Source of the DNA: Protula sp. h YS-2021
Lineage: Eukaryota; Annelida; Polychaeta; Sabellida; Serpulidae
DNA: 64,000 nt
Assembly (NCBI GenBank): GCA_949752745.1
Contig: OX457031.1
Coordinates: 46,953,257 to 47,017,256, forward strand
Direction: 5' to 3'
This document shows, piece by piece, positions 1 through 10,469 of this stretch. The notes beneath the pieces are model-generated. The model had not been told where the DNA came from, did no database searches, and saw only the letters and a program-made list of their open reading frames with translations. Positions within the stretch are counted from its first letter, which is position 1. Each line of letters opens with the position of its first letter. A program made the position numbers and the translations under genes.

Positions 1-510
1 ACCCAAACGATCTGCTTGGCGTACGCGGCAATCGGCGTATCTCTCGTCACGTCGTCGCTATGTCCGATCGCGACCGTCCGAGAACAACAATGCGTTCCAT
101 CGCCTTTGATTTCACGGACGTTTTCACTCCAGATTTGTTGATTTTGAAGTCAGATCGGCGTTAAAAGGTTCCCACGAGACCGGTCTGCGCACTCCCAGTC
201 CGTGTTGCCTTAGTCGAATGACGAGCAGTTGGACTGCTAATCCGCGTGTGTTTTTGGACTGTGTGTTCTGGGAGTTTCTCGCGTCGTTCGAGTGCTGTTC
301 TAAACCAGTCTCTCTCAAGTGAGTAAGCCTGATAAAGTGGTCCTGCTCTGCAGTCGTTGCTCTTTCGATTCCTGGGCGCAGCCGATCGCTCAAGGAACCG
401 GTTTCTTGGTATCGCTGAACCAGTTTTCGCATTGCGGTTTGAGAACATTTGACAAGTCGTTTGATCGTACTGTAATTCTGACACGCACCATACGCACCAT
501 ACACGCAACA
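1..510 (-). mobile_element. Decayed Tc1/mariner-like transposase, 5' two thirds, cut by window edge
   Basis: Read on the minus strand across several frames this is a Tc1-like transposase relic. The helix-turn-helix part (LVQRYQETGSLSDRLRPG) is near 390-440, followed by TRTGSAQTGL-like and LRQHGLGVRRP remnants. The start of the DDE catalytic domain is near 40-110, where WNALLFSDG replaces the usual WxxVLFSDE and is followed by ERYADCRVRQADRLG. Frameshifts and an internal stop show it is dead. It lies in intron 9 of mios, starting within about 40 bases of that exon's splice donor. The remainder would be left of base 1. TIRs were not identified. Confidence 0.75.
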
Positions 511-551
511 TTTCACCACCACGCTACCACACCGCAAGATAATTTACTTAC

Positions 552-3500
552 GCCTGAGATGTCTCTCCACGACAGATAAATCATTCTCGTCGTTACTTTG
601 GCGTGAGTCCGTGACGTCATATAGCTTTATTATGGGGGAATCCTTTGTCAGGCATGCCAGCAAATTATTTCTGAAAACAAAGACAGGCCAGGGTCAACAG
701 AAGCGGGCAAGAGAGGTCCTGAATATGTCTTTTCTCCTTCAGGCATGATAAGCGCTTTTCTAACAGCAATTTCGTTATTTTCTAAACATTCGCATTCTTA
801 GGTGTTTACAGAGTTTAAGCTGCACATTTCCACCTTTTTATCTACAACTGGGGAACATATACGACGCACCACCCTGGTCGGCTCTCGCGCGGTTTCTCAC
901 CTTGCCTGGATACACGCGGATTCTCACCTGGTTGGTCCACATGCAGGTTCCCAGCGGTCTTACCTAGTTGAGCCACGCACGGCTTCTCACCTGGTCGGAT
1001 CACGCGCAGTTTCTCACCTCGCCTGGCTACGCGCGGATTCTCGCCTGGTTGGGCCACATGCGGGTTCCCTTCAGTTTTGGCCACGCGCGGGTTCTTACCT
1101 AGTTGAGCCACGCGAGGATTCTCACCTGGTTGGGCCACTCGCGGATCCTCACCTGCTTGTTCTACGCGCTGGTTCTCACCTGGTTCAGCCGACTGTCAGT
1201 TCTTACCTGGATGACTGGCGCAGATTTCCACCTGGTTAGGGCACGCGCGGATTCTCACCTGGTCGGGGCACGCGCAGGTTCTCACCTGGTTCGGGCAGGT
1301 GCTGGTTCTCATCTTGTTGGAGCAGGCGCGGATTCCAGCCTGGTTTGGCCACGCATTGTTCTCACATGGACGGACCTAGTGCGGCTTCTCACCTAGCTGG
1401 GCCAGGCGCTGGTTCTCACCTGGTTGGGACAGGCGCTGGTTCTCACCTTGTTTAGCCAGGCGCTGGCACTCACCTGGTTGGGCCAGGCGCTGGTTTTCAC
1501 CTGGTTGGGCCAGGCGCTGGTTCTCACCTGGTTTGGCCAGGCGCTGGCACTCACCTGGTTGGGCCAGGCGCTGGTTCTCACCTGGGTTGGGCCAGGCGCA
1601 GGCGCTCACCTGGTTTGGCCAGGCGCTGGTTCTCACCTGGTTGGGCCAGGCGCTGGTTCTCACCTGGTTTGTCCAGGCGCTGGTTCTCACCTGGTCGGGC
1701 CAGGCGCTGGCGCTCACCTGGTTGGGCCAGGCGCTGGCACTCACCTGGTTGGGCCAGGCGCTGGTTCTCACCTGGTTGGGCCAGGCGCTGGTTCTCACCT
1801 GGTTGGGCCAGGCGCTGGCACTCACCTGGTTGGGCCAGGCTCTGGCACTCACCTGGTTGGGCCAGGCGCTGGTTCTCACCTGGTTGGGCCAGGCGCTGGT
1901 TCTCACCTGGTTGGGCCAGGCGTTGGTTCTCACCTGGTTGGGCCAGGCGCTGGTTCTTATCTGGCTGGGCCAGGTGCTGGCACTCACCTGGTTGGGCCAG
2001 GCGCTGGTTCTCACCTGGTTGGGCCAGGCGCTGGCACTCACCTGGTTGGGCCAGGCGCTGGTTCTCACCTGGTTGGGCCAGGCGCTGGCACTCACCTGGT
2101 TGGGCACCACGACAGCTTCACTATGTTCTTGTTATCCGGGATGGTCAGCGTCGGCTTTTCAAAATTTCTTGTGTCCCACAGCACGATCTGGTTCTGAAAG
2201 TAACAAAACCGCTGCCGCTAGATCCAATACCTAATAGCTCATTATACGCCAGCTGATTTTATTACCCAGAAAAAAAAACAGAATACATTTTTTTTTAGGT
2301 TCATGAATTCAAACAGCTGAGCAATTTACACCACAGATGTTGGCATTAGATTATCCAATCCAACACTAATCCGTTGAAGCAGTTACAACATCATAATACT
2401 GCAGCAGAAAACATAAACTATGTACCTGCAAAGAGCGACAAGAGTGTTACGGAGATTGAAGATACCACAATCCCTTACCCAAACTGGCAGACAATAATCA
2501 GACTAAAACGGTACAAAATCTTAAAATGTGGTAACCACCATCACCGCCTCCCCCATCAACTAATCAAAAAAATTGAAGTGGGGGGGAGGGGGGGGGGGTA
2601 GGGGCGGCAGACCTAACTGACCTCTTGGAAGGTGGCCAGGCGACGGTCGTTGTGACGGTCCACGGCGATGCCATTGACGGCTTTAGTAAGGGCGAAACAG
2701 CGCGGCCGCGACGTGTCTGAAACCCACAGGGCGTCAACAAGTCACGCGATAGTAATCAAACCGCATGACGTCAGTCATTAAGCCACGGGACTTCTATGTA
2801 CACACTACGGGACCATGGCTGCCAATCATCAAACCACGCGCCCCGCGGGTCGGTCATCAAACCACGCGGTCACAGCCATCCATCTACAAACTACGCGACC
2901 ATGGGTGCCAGTCATCAAACCACGCGCCCCGCGGGTCGGTCATCAAACCACGCGGTCACAGCCATCAATCTACAAACTACGCGACCATGGGTACCAGTCA
3001 TCAAACCACGCTCCCCGCGGGTCGGTTATCAAACCACGCGTCCACGGGCGCTACTCATCAAAACTACGCGTCCACAACCGTCCATCAGCAAACCACGCAA
3101 CTACGGCGTCAGTCATCAAACCACGTAACAGCCATCAAACCGCCCAACCAGTGGGCAAAACGCGTTCACTGGCACCGGGGCCACGTACTTCTCAATATTT
3201 GCGTATCTGAAGTAGTTGCTAATTTTTCCATGAATTTACAAACTGATAAATTCAAACCGGTTTAAACATTCAAATGGCGAAACTCTTACAACTTGTGCCT
3301 GACGACGACTTGTACTGGCAGAGTATCGCCCGGCCCGTGCTGCGGCGAGCATGGACCTCAAAGGCACACACACCAGCTACACGCACTTCATTTGTCTTTT
3401 TTACTAAGCCCTTACCTCTGAGATCGTATATTCTGAGGAATCTATTGCCAACACCAGTGACAAGACTTTTTGGATTTGAATAAAACCACGCCAAGGAAGA

Positions 3501-6500
3501 TATAACTTCGTTTTGACCTGTGCGAAATTGAAAACAACAGAACAAATAAATAAAATATCTTCATAATAAAGTGCTGCTCGTGAAGTTGAACGCTTAATAT
3601 GTGTCCAGCTAATGGTATGCCACTCAATTCATACCTGTCTTAAAACCGAATAAAAACCACATACAATCAATTTTCAAGGGCAAGGTCATCAAGGCAGTTC
3701 CGGACATGATATTAATATTGGAAATATGTAGATTTATAAAATGTTTAATTCATTTAGTTCCTCTGTTGGGTGCAATTGGAGTGGATTTGTAATTGAAAAA
3801 AACGCGCCAAAACTATGCAAAAATCAGCAACCATATTTTCAAATATCATGTATCAGCATATACAACTGTGAGGGACATCACTAACGCCCATTCCAAGTTG
3901 TGCACCTTTATATTTCTTGCTAAAGTGCGGAATATATCTTTTTCGCCGTTCACGAGATGGAATACTGGTAAAAAATGTTGCTTTGCCTTTTTTGCTTTTC
4001 CACCTATATGGACTTTTGAATGCCAATGCCCGGAATTTTTCCACCTGTGTGGAATTTTCCATGCTATTTGCATTATTTTTTCTACTTGTGTGGATTGTTA
4101 CTCGTGAATTTTGAGTTTCAGAAAAATATAAAATGCTTCTTAAGACGCAACTAATTTTTTTAAAGGTTTTATGGGAACTTTTTGAGTCGATATTCTTAAT
4201 CGGTAGCTTTATCTAAAAAGAAATTTAAGTGATTAATCTTCGACATTTTTAATGCAGTATATTTATACGATACATCACAAAACATAAACACCGTAGAGGA
4301 CGCTACATATATTCGTATATTTTATTTTGTAAATAATATGATCCAACAATTTACGTGTAAATGATACGATGCCATTTCACTGTACCTATTGCTGCTGGTT
4401 CTTTGAAGCTACATACCTAATTCATACGCTGCTTTAGTGATGGGAAGACTGAGATTATCTGACCGCTGGTGGACGTCGTAGATGAGAATGGAGTTGTCTG
4501 GACGATACTTGTCAAGAGTAACGGCTATCTGGAAACAATAAGCACAGCTCGCTCACAGTAAGTCCTGGATGACTAAGTCACATGTGTGCTCAGCACTGCA
4601 CGCTCAAAGTACGTTCTCGCTGATTAAGTCACTGCATTATTACAGTCCCTCCTGGTTGATTAAGTCACCTGTGTGCTAAGCACAGCACGCTCATCGTTAG
4701 TCTTGGCTGATTAAGTCACATGTGTGATATGCACAGCACGCTCTTGGTAAGTCCTAGCTGATTACGTCACATGTGTGCTCAGCAAAGCACGCTCATAGTA
4801 AGTTTTGTCTGATTAAGTCTCTTGTATGTTAAGCACAATAAGACCTGGTTTATTAGTGTTCACGCAGGCACTTATAGAACATTCCGGTTGTCGCAATTAT
4901 CACTTATAGGGCAAGTGGTATACGGGGGGGGGGGGGGGGAGGCCAAACCGCTCCCGGGCCGAACCGCCACGTTTTTTTGGCCGAGTAGGACTAAAACGTC
5001 CCGGAAAAAGACCATCAGGACCAGAGCCCCCCTTGCATTTTACTGGTAATTCACTGGACTCTTTTCAAGGCAAATACAAAGTCTTTGCTACTCATTGGCA
5101 AAGAACAAAAATATCCATGCCCCGGCTGTACAAAGCTTTTCTTTATCGGTATCTGAGATGAAACCATCAATGTCACGATTATCTAAAATGCTGCATTACT
5201 GAACAGACGTTTCGCACGGGGATAAGTAAGCCTGTGTGCTTAATCTCCATTTACTTCAGGTGTCACCTGAGCACTCTTTCATACACCAAAATAGATATTA
5301 AAAAATCGTGTTTTTATACGAGAATAACAATAATTTAAAACAATCAGTTATAACATAGCCACCTGGTTACACAAGTACCTGTCAACGGTCGAGCGATTCC
5401 ACGCCACCTGGTTACACACTTGCCAGCCAAGGATTGAGGGGGTTCCATGTCATCTGGCTACACACTTACCAGTCTAGGGTCGAGCAGTTCCACGTATCCT
5501 GGTTACAAAATTACCTGTCTAGGATCGAGAGGATTCCACACAACCTCGTTACAAACTTACCAACCCGGGGGTCGAGCGGGTGCCGCAACACCTGGTTACT
5601 AGCCTGGGTTTGAGCGGGTTCCACGCTACCTAGTTACATACTTACCAGCCTGGGGTCGAACGGGTTCCACGCCACCTGGTTACTAGCCTGGGTTTGAGCG
5701 GGTTCCACGCCATTTAGTTACATACTTACCAGCCTGGGATCGAGCGGGTTCCACGCCACCTGGTTACAGACACGGGCGTGCTTTGGAATAAGCTCTTTAC
5801 CATTCAAGGAATTCGCGTCACTCCCCTTTCCAAAACTAAAAATCATAGATCATAATTAAATAGATTTAATTGTTATTCAGGGGGATAAACACATATAATA
5901 TGTACTGTACATGCTGTTTACCGTGTATTTAGGAAGAAAAATGACTTTGGGAAAAATGCCTCCTTCTACATCCCCCCCCCCCTACCCTCAGCCCTGACCT
6001 GAGGCACATGTACACATTTTGACTTGACCAGTCCTGACCTGAGGCACATGTACACATTTTGACTTGACCAGTCCTGACCTAAGGCACCTGTACACATTTT
6101 GACTTGACCAGTCCTGATCTGAGGCTGCCCATTTTGACACTTACTTTGTAATGATCACTTTTCCTGTGGACAAACCGGCAGCGACCAGAGTTTCTGATGC
6201 GGGATACCAGGAAACACACTGGAAAGTGACAGGCAATCAGGCGTGACTGAAGGCAAGTGCAACGTCACACAAACACTCATAAGCAGGTACGTACACACAT
6301 ACAGGCTTTCAGGCAGCTGTGGAAATTTTAAGGGTTTTTTAAAGGTTCAGATTTCAAAAATAAAGATCTTTTTAAGGGTTTTTCGGGACCAATATTACAA
6401 GACCAAATTTCGTTAAAATGTAAAAATACACACACTCTGGCAACTTGGAGTACCTTGGAGGTATACAACGTATGAATAATGTACAATAATTTGATAACAC

Positions 6501-8257
6501 AAGAAGTTTTTACGAAACCCAATTCTTCCTGTTTTTTCAAAGACCACATTCGAGGAAGCATCTCAAAAAACCTAGAACAAGATAGCTAGTGCAACTGGTT
6601 ATCGTCCCCCGCTCACAGTCTTCTGTATCCATATCCCCAGAAAAACACTCAATTAACAATTTGGACTATTTTCTTCGATCCCTGCCAATATTCGAACCAA
6701 TCCTAGCCTTTTATTTAAAATGAAGGGTTTTAAATTTCAAATCGATCGGTCAATCCGTTCTCCTTTAAACCAGGGTTCGCGCTGGGTTCTCAGGAAAGTG
6801 AGACAAAAAATGAAAGTGTGACTCAGTTGGGTCCAAAAAAACTCGGTAGGTTCCGAAAAAGTTAGTCATTTCGTAAAAAATGCCCAAAAAGTGGACAAAA
6901 ACCCCGCCAACGCGAACCCTGCTTTAAACAAATGCAAACCAACAAAAAATTGCGTCCCGCAAAACTGTCGTAATTTCGACACTTTCGAACTCGTAAATTC
7001 GAACTCGGTCTAGCCTTTTAAATGATACTGAAAGGATTCAATTTCAAATCTACGGGAACAGGCTTTTTTTCCTAAAATCAGTGGAAGCCAATTTGTGAAA
7101 GATGCAAGGACGGACAGACCGACTCGTACACACAGGCACATGAGGCACTGAACTAACGGGAGCAATGTCGTGTATAAATAGTCACATCGTATAAAGTGGA
7201 ACACGGTTCACTATATTTTCTAAAGAAAAGCATGAATTTGTCTATGGAAAGAACACACGACGATTCTAAAATCGTGTACAGTTAACCGGTTTATGCGGCA
7301 AACGGCTATGCGATTAACTGATATCACCTGTTTCTATATTTCAATTAGCTTTTTTTAAACAAAACACATGGAAGTTAAATGACTCAACAAGTAGTTTCTC
7401 ACAGCCACACCCACCCGTATGCCCAGTAACTCTGTGTTGGTTGATAGCAGCGTGGCTTGTGTATCGTCTGACAACTTTATCACTGCAATCAAAGCACTAC
7501 CACAATTAAACTTAGCATCTTTTTTTTTTTTTTTGTAGTTTATTTGCATAGAAACACACACATCTATTAATTCTTGCGTTGCGAATAGAATCTGTTTGTC
7601 ACCTTGGCACTATAAGATTAGCATGGGCGTCAAGCAGGGACCCATGGGTCGAACTAGAAATCTAAGGAATGGTTGGGGAGGGGGAGTAGGGATGTGTGTC
7701 ATTTGACATCAATCAAAGACCAGTCCGTGTGTAAAATTTTCATCTCACATGGTTTTTTTTTACAAAGTATTGATTCAATTTCTGGCCATTGCCAACACAA
7801 AGAGTATTAAAAAAATGCAGCTCCAACTGCTTCTAAATACAGTAATGTAAAACGTTCACTGGTGCATTACTTCTTTTAATTATTAGTATTATCTGTTCAA
7901 AGGCCAGGATATATAAGTTCCGAGAAATGTCTATCTCATAAATTTTTGATCACTTTTGCCTAATTAAAAAATAATACGATACTGCACATCTGCAACATAT
8001 CTTCATTGAATAAGGCTAAACCTTCAGAAACATCGTTTAACAAAAAATGGCCTAAACATACCGCCAAAGTGACAAAACTCGCGACCAGGCAAAATAAAAG
8101 CCAGACAAATATTTCCAAGAATGCTACCTTGACCTTTGGAGTGCGCGCCTCTTTTCTGTGGTTCCACCCTATAGAGAGATAAGCTGCTTCCGTGCAGGAG
8201 GAACTTGTCTTCTTGTGCCGGCGACCACAACACCTCGCTTCTGTTTGCCAGCATCAT
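552..8257 (-). CDS. mios: mios, GATOR2 complex subunit MIOS: coding exons 1-9 (partial, 3' part beyond window)
   Basis: MIOS is a WD40 scaffold of GATOR2, which relieves GATOR1 inhibition of mTORC1 at the lysosome when amino acids are plentiful. Nine coding exons join in frame on the minus strand: 8128-8257, 7415-7482, 6145-6218, 5730-5835, 4417-4528, 3416-3517, 2622-2716, 2096-2193 and 552-670 (904 nt, ~301 aa of a family norm near 875). All boundaries are AG/GT with matching phases. Visible family blocks: [116 protein letters not shown] and [17 protein letters not shown], collinear with human MIOS. They form the N-terminal beta-propeller. The start is ATG at 8257, followed by a second ATG. 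Exon 9 ends with one base of the next codon; exon 10 onward lies outside. Introns 3, 4 and 8 contain donor-anchored minisatellites and intron 2 a hAT MITE. Exon calls are from splice consensus and homology, not transcripts. Confidence 0.93.
870..2104 (-). repeat. 27-bp minisatellite growing from the mios exon 8 splice donor
   Basis: From 1393 to 2104 there are about 26 well-kept copies of a 27-bp unit; 870-1392 holds more diverged copies of the same unit. On the mios strand the unit reads TGGCCCAACCAG then GTGAG, then a 10-base spacer. Exon 8 ends TGGTGCCCAACCAG followed by GTGAGT, so the unit is the last ~14 exon bases plus the donor. Because 27 is a multiple of three, several frames stay open for over 200 codons on both strands; none is a gene. 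The fresh copies are adjacent to the exon and the older ones far from it. Confidence 0.93.
2755..3135. repeat. 86-bp tandem repeat in mios intron 6
   Basis: About four copies of an 86-bp unit built on the phrase catcaaaccacgcg, which occurs twice or more per unit. The motif gaccatggg recurs at 2811, 2897 and 2983, giving an exact 86-base period. Copies decay to the right. The array ends about 40 bases upstream (in mios sense) of the exon 7 acceptor. Confidence 0.9.
4538..4830. repeat. ~51-bp tandem repeat next to mios exon 5 acceptor
   Basis: Five to six diverged copies of a unit with gctgattaagtcacatgtg and agcacagcacgctc. The start phrase recurs near 4557, 4608, 4695, 4746 and 4798. It lies in intron 4, starting about 10 bases upstream of the exon 5 splice acceptor. 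No clear exon sequence is included. Confidence 0.85.
5354..5766 (-). repeat. 46-bp minisatellite copied from the 3' end of mios exon 4 and its splice donor
   Basis: About nine or ten units of 46 bp, with two 38-bp deletion variants. On the mios strand a unit reads GTGGAACCCGCTCGAY, CCCAGGCTG, then GTAAGTATGTAACCAGGTGGC. Exon 4 itself ends [10 protein letters not shown] with GTAAGT at 5729, so each full unit repeats the last ~25 exon bases, the donor and ~20 bases joining to the next unit. The 38-bp variants have lost the GTAAGT. Divergence rises with distance from the exon. Confidence 0.93.
5989..6144 (-). repeat. 40-bp minisatellite starting at the mios exon 3 splice donor
   Basis: Three and a half copies of a 40-bp unit (plus strand: tgacctgaggcacatgtaca then cattttgacttgaccagtcc). 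On the mios strand the copy nearest the exon begins at the donor itself (GTAAGTGTCAAAATG), and later copies begin TCAAGTCAAAATG. No exon bases are copied, unlike the exon 4 and exon 8 arrays. Confidence 0.88.
6771..6921. mobile_element. 151-bp hAT-type MITE with perfect 8-bp target duplication
   Basis: The ends are inverted: CAGGGTTCGCG at 6771 and CGCGAACCCTG ending at 6921. The flanks are identical 8-mers, CTTTAAAC at 6763-6770 and 6922-6929. A CAGGG terminus with an 8-bp duplication is the hallmark of hAT elements. No coding capacity. It sits in mios intron 2. Confidence 0.92.
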
Positions 8258-8284
8258 GACCGACTCACTGGAACAGCAACTTAC

Positions 8285-8632
8285 GAGTCAAGCGAGATCT
8301 AAAACAAAGAGATGTGTCCACGACCTGGGCACTCTAGTCACGACCGAAAGCTCGAAGAGAAGGTCAATGTGTCCACAACTTGGGCACTCTCGTTACAAGG
8401 AAGAGTTGTGTCCATGCCTAGGGCACTCTCGTCAAAAGCGAGAGCTAAAACAAAGAGAGTAAATGTGTCCACGACTTCTGCATTCTCGTCAGGAGCGAGA
8501 GCTGTAACAAAGAGGCAGATGTGTCCATGACTTGGACACTCGTCATAAATGAGAGCTGTAACAAAGAGGGCAGATGCGTCCGCGACTTAGGCACTCTAAC
8601 AAGCGAAAGCTGCAACAAAGAGGGAATGAGAT
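8285..8632. repeat. ~55-bp tandem repeat immediately 5' of mios
   Basis: Six imperfect units containing atgtgtccacgacttgggca, followed by ctctcgtca and aaagcgagagctaaaacaaa. Unit starts are near 8310, 8366, 8406, 8463, 8519 and 8574. It starts only ~30 bases upstream of the mios ATG, so it occupies the 5' UTR or core promoter of mios. Confidence 0.85.
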
Positions 8633-9519
8633 CATTTTTTGGCGGTTCTGCAAAAGGTAACTTTTTAAGACAGGACCGCTTGGTAAGTATTTATATAAAA
8701 TTTGAAGGCAGTGTGATCAAAGCTGAGGAAGAATAATCAATAAAAATTGGCAACCAAAAAATTAAAAGTGCCACCCATTTGGTCAAATTTTGGTGGATCA
8801 CCAAAACAGTAACTACCTAGAGAATGATTGTACGAAATTTGAAAAGAATTCGATCAAATCTGAGGGAGAAGAAGCAGGTTTAGTAAAAAATTACATACGC
8901 AGATACGTGCGTCACACACGATGGGTGCCCCCTCCCCCCCCCCCCCCCCTATTCATGTGATAAGACCAGCCCAATGAATTGGGCTGGTCTAAAAAGATAT
9001 TTTTGTGAAAGGACCGCCTCGGAAAAGAAATTTAAAACAATTCAATCAAAACTGGAAAAAAAACAAACATCTTGAATAATTTTTATATAAGCACATATGC
9101 ATGACGGATTCCCTCAATGATGTGAGAAATGTCCGCGGAAATGAATTAACACTAAGTAAATTTATTAAGTTCGTAAAGTACAACAAGGACAAGGATTACT
9201 AAGTCTTCTATGCAGTTAGAACATGTGTGATTACATCATATAAATACTAGAGCGATCGGTGCACAGTGTACCACCCTCCCTCCTCCTCAAAAAAAAAATC
9301 AAAAAAAAATCGACAAGCATAGATTTGGAGGCTGGATTCGGAAAGAAATGAACAGATTAGTTTAAGCTACCCAGGCTATCACCCTACCAAGTTGAATGAA
9401 GATCTGAGTTTCCACTGAATTTCGACAGCCACAACAAGTTTTTAAGTTCTGACGTCATATAACATCACGCGTTGTACACTATGTCAAATGCAACACCAAC
9501 AGTCACACCAACCCAAGGT
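8633..9519. other. Intergenic, no gene seen; one perfect hairpin
   Basis: No exon or gene recognised. At 8963-8990 there is a perfect inverted repeat with 13-base arms (AGACCAGCCCAAT) and a 2-base loop. A C-run is at 8930-8949. The rest is AT-rich unique sequence. Confidence 0.6.
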
Positions 9520-10105
9520 ATAACCCAATGAGCCTAGGGCTCCGTAGGCTCAATGTAGCAACCGTAGGCATAGATTTTCGTACGTCGGCCCTATGTATGT
9601 CCTACGATTCTTACCCTACGCAGGCTGGCCTCGGCCGGCCAACGGAAAGACTACATTGTATGCCTATCATAGGTTTTGAGCACAATATCGCTCACCGGAA
9701 ACGCCGCCATTTTAATGATGCTGAGTGAAAATACCAGATTGAGTAGGTTCAAATTACATTTTGAAAAGGCGCGATGTGTTTTTTCTTATCATAATAGAGA
9801 AATAGATACGAATCTGATCTTTGTCCCACTTTCAATGTCTAGATGACTTATTAATTAATGATAATGATTTGATTAATTAATAACAAGAACTACGTCGGGC
9901 CTATGTAGGAACGTTGCGTCCGACATACGTAGGTCAAGCATAGGCAACGTAGGCACAAACTACATTGGGCCAACGTATTGCCTATTTATCGGGCCTACGT
10001 AGGGCCGATGAGCAAAACTACGTCCAGCCTACGTAGGCAACTTGCATTGGGCCTACGTAGACCGTAGGCAAAAACAACGTTGGCCCTACACAGGGCCAAT
10101 GTCTG
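9520..10105. repeat. Palindrome-rich repeat built on CCTACGTAGG
   Basis: Two blocks (9530-9670 and 9895-10105) are crowded with variants of cgtaggc, ggcctacgtagg and caacgtaggc in both orientations, separated by ~220 bases of AT-rich sequence. The outer edges carry partly inverted phrases (accCAAGGTATAACCCAAT on the left, ATCTGGGTTG on the right). It probably is a non-autonomous fold-back element; ends are not proven. Confidence 0.6.
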
Positions 10106-10385
10106 TCTGCTATCTGGGTTGAAACTGTTCCGACGCTGTCCGCAGAATTATCGCATTAACAAAATTTAGCTGGTACGTCATACTTTAGAAAATACAGAAT
10201 AATAATTGAATGTCTCCGCGATTTTTTACATCTTGTTGACATTTTATGCACACGTTTAAAATAGATTTTTTAACCTGTCACAAAACATCTAAAATCTATT
10301 GACTGCCTTATAAATGAAGTAAGATTTTCGAGTCCGTTGCGCATTTGAAACTACGCATTTGATATTATTTACTTGTTTCAGACAT

Positions 10386-10388
<3 letters not shown>

Positions 10389-10466
<78 letters not shown>
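10389..10466. repeat. (AT)n microsatellite
   Basis: Uninterrupted AT dinucleotide run of about 39 repeats. Confidence 0.98.

Positions 10467-10469
<3 letters not shown>

Noticed and set aside
1376..2256. Long open frames (up to 257 codons) on both strands
   Set aside because: They are the 27-bp array read in several frames; the same bases include a real mios exon end and splice donor.
3274..3483. Plus-strand 69-codon frame
   Set aside because: Shadow of mios exon 6 and its intron on the opposite strand.
8963..8990. Intrinsic terminator
   Set aside because: A perfect hairpin, but there is no gene nearby and the genome is eukaryotic; more likely a MITE remnant.
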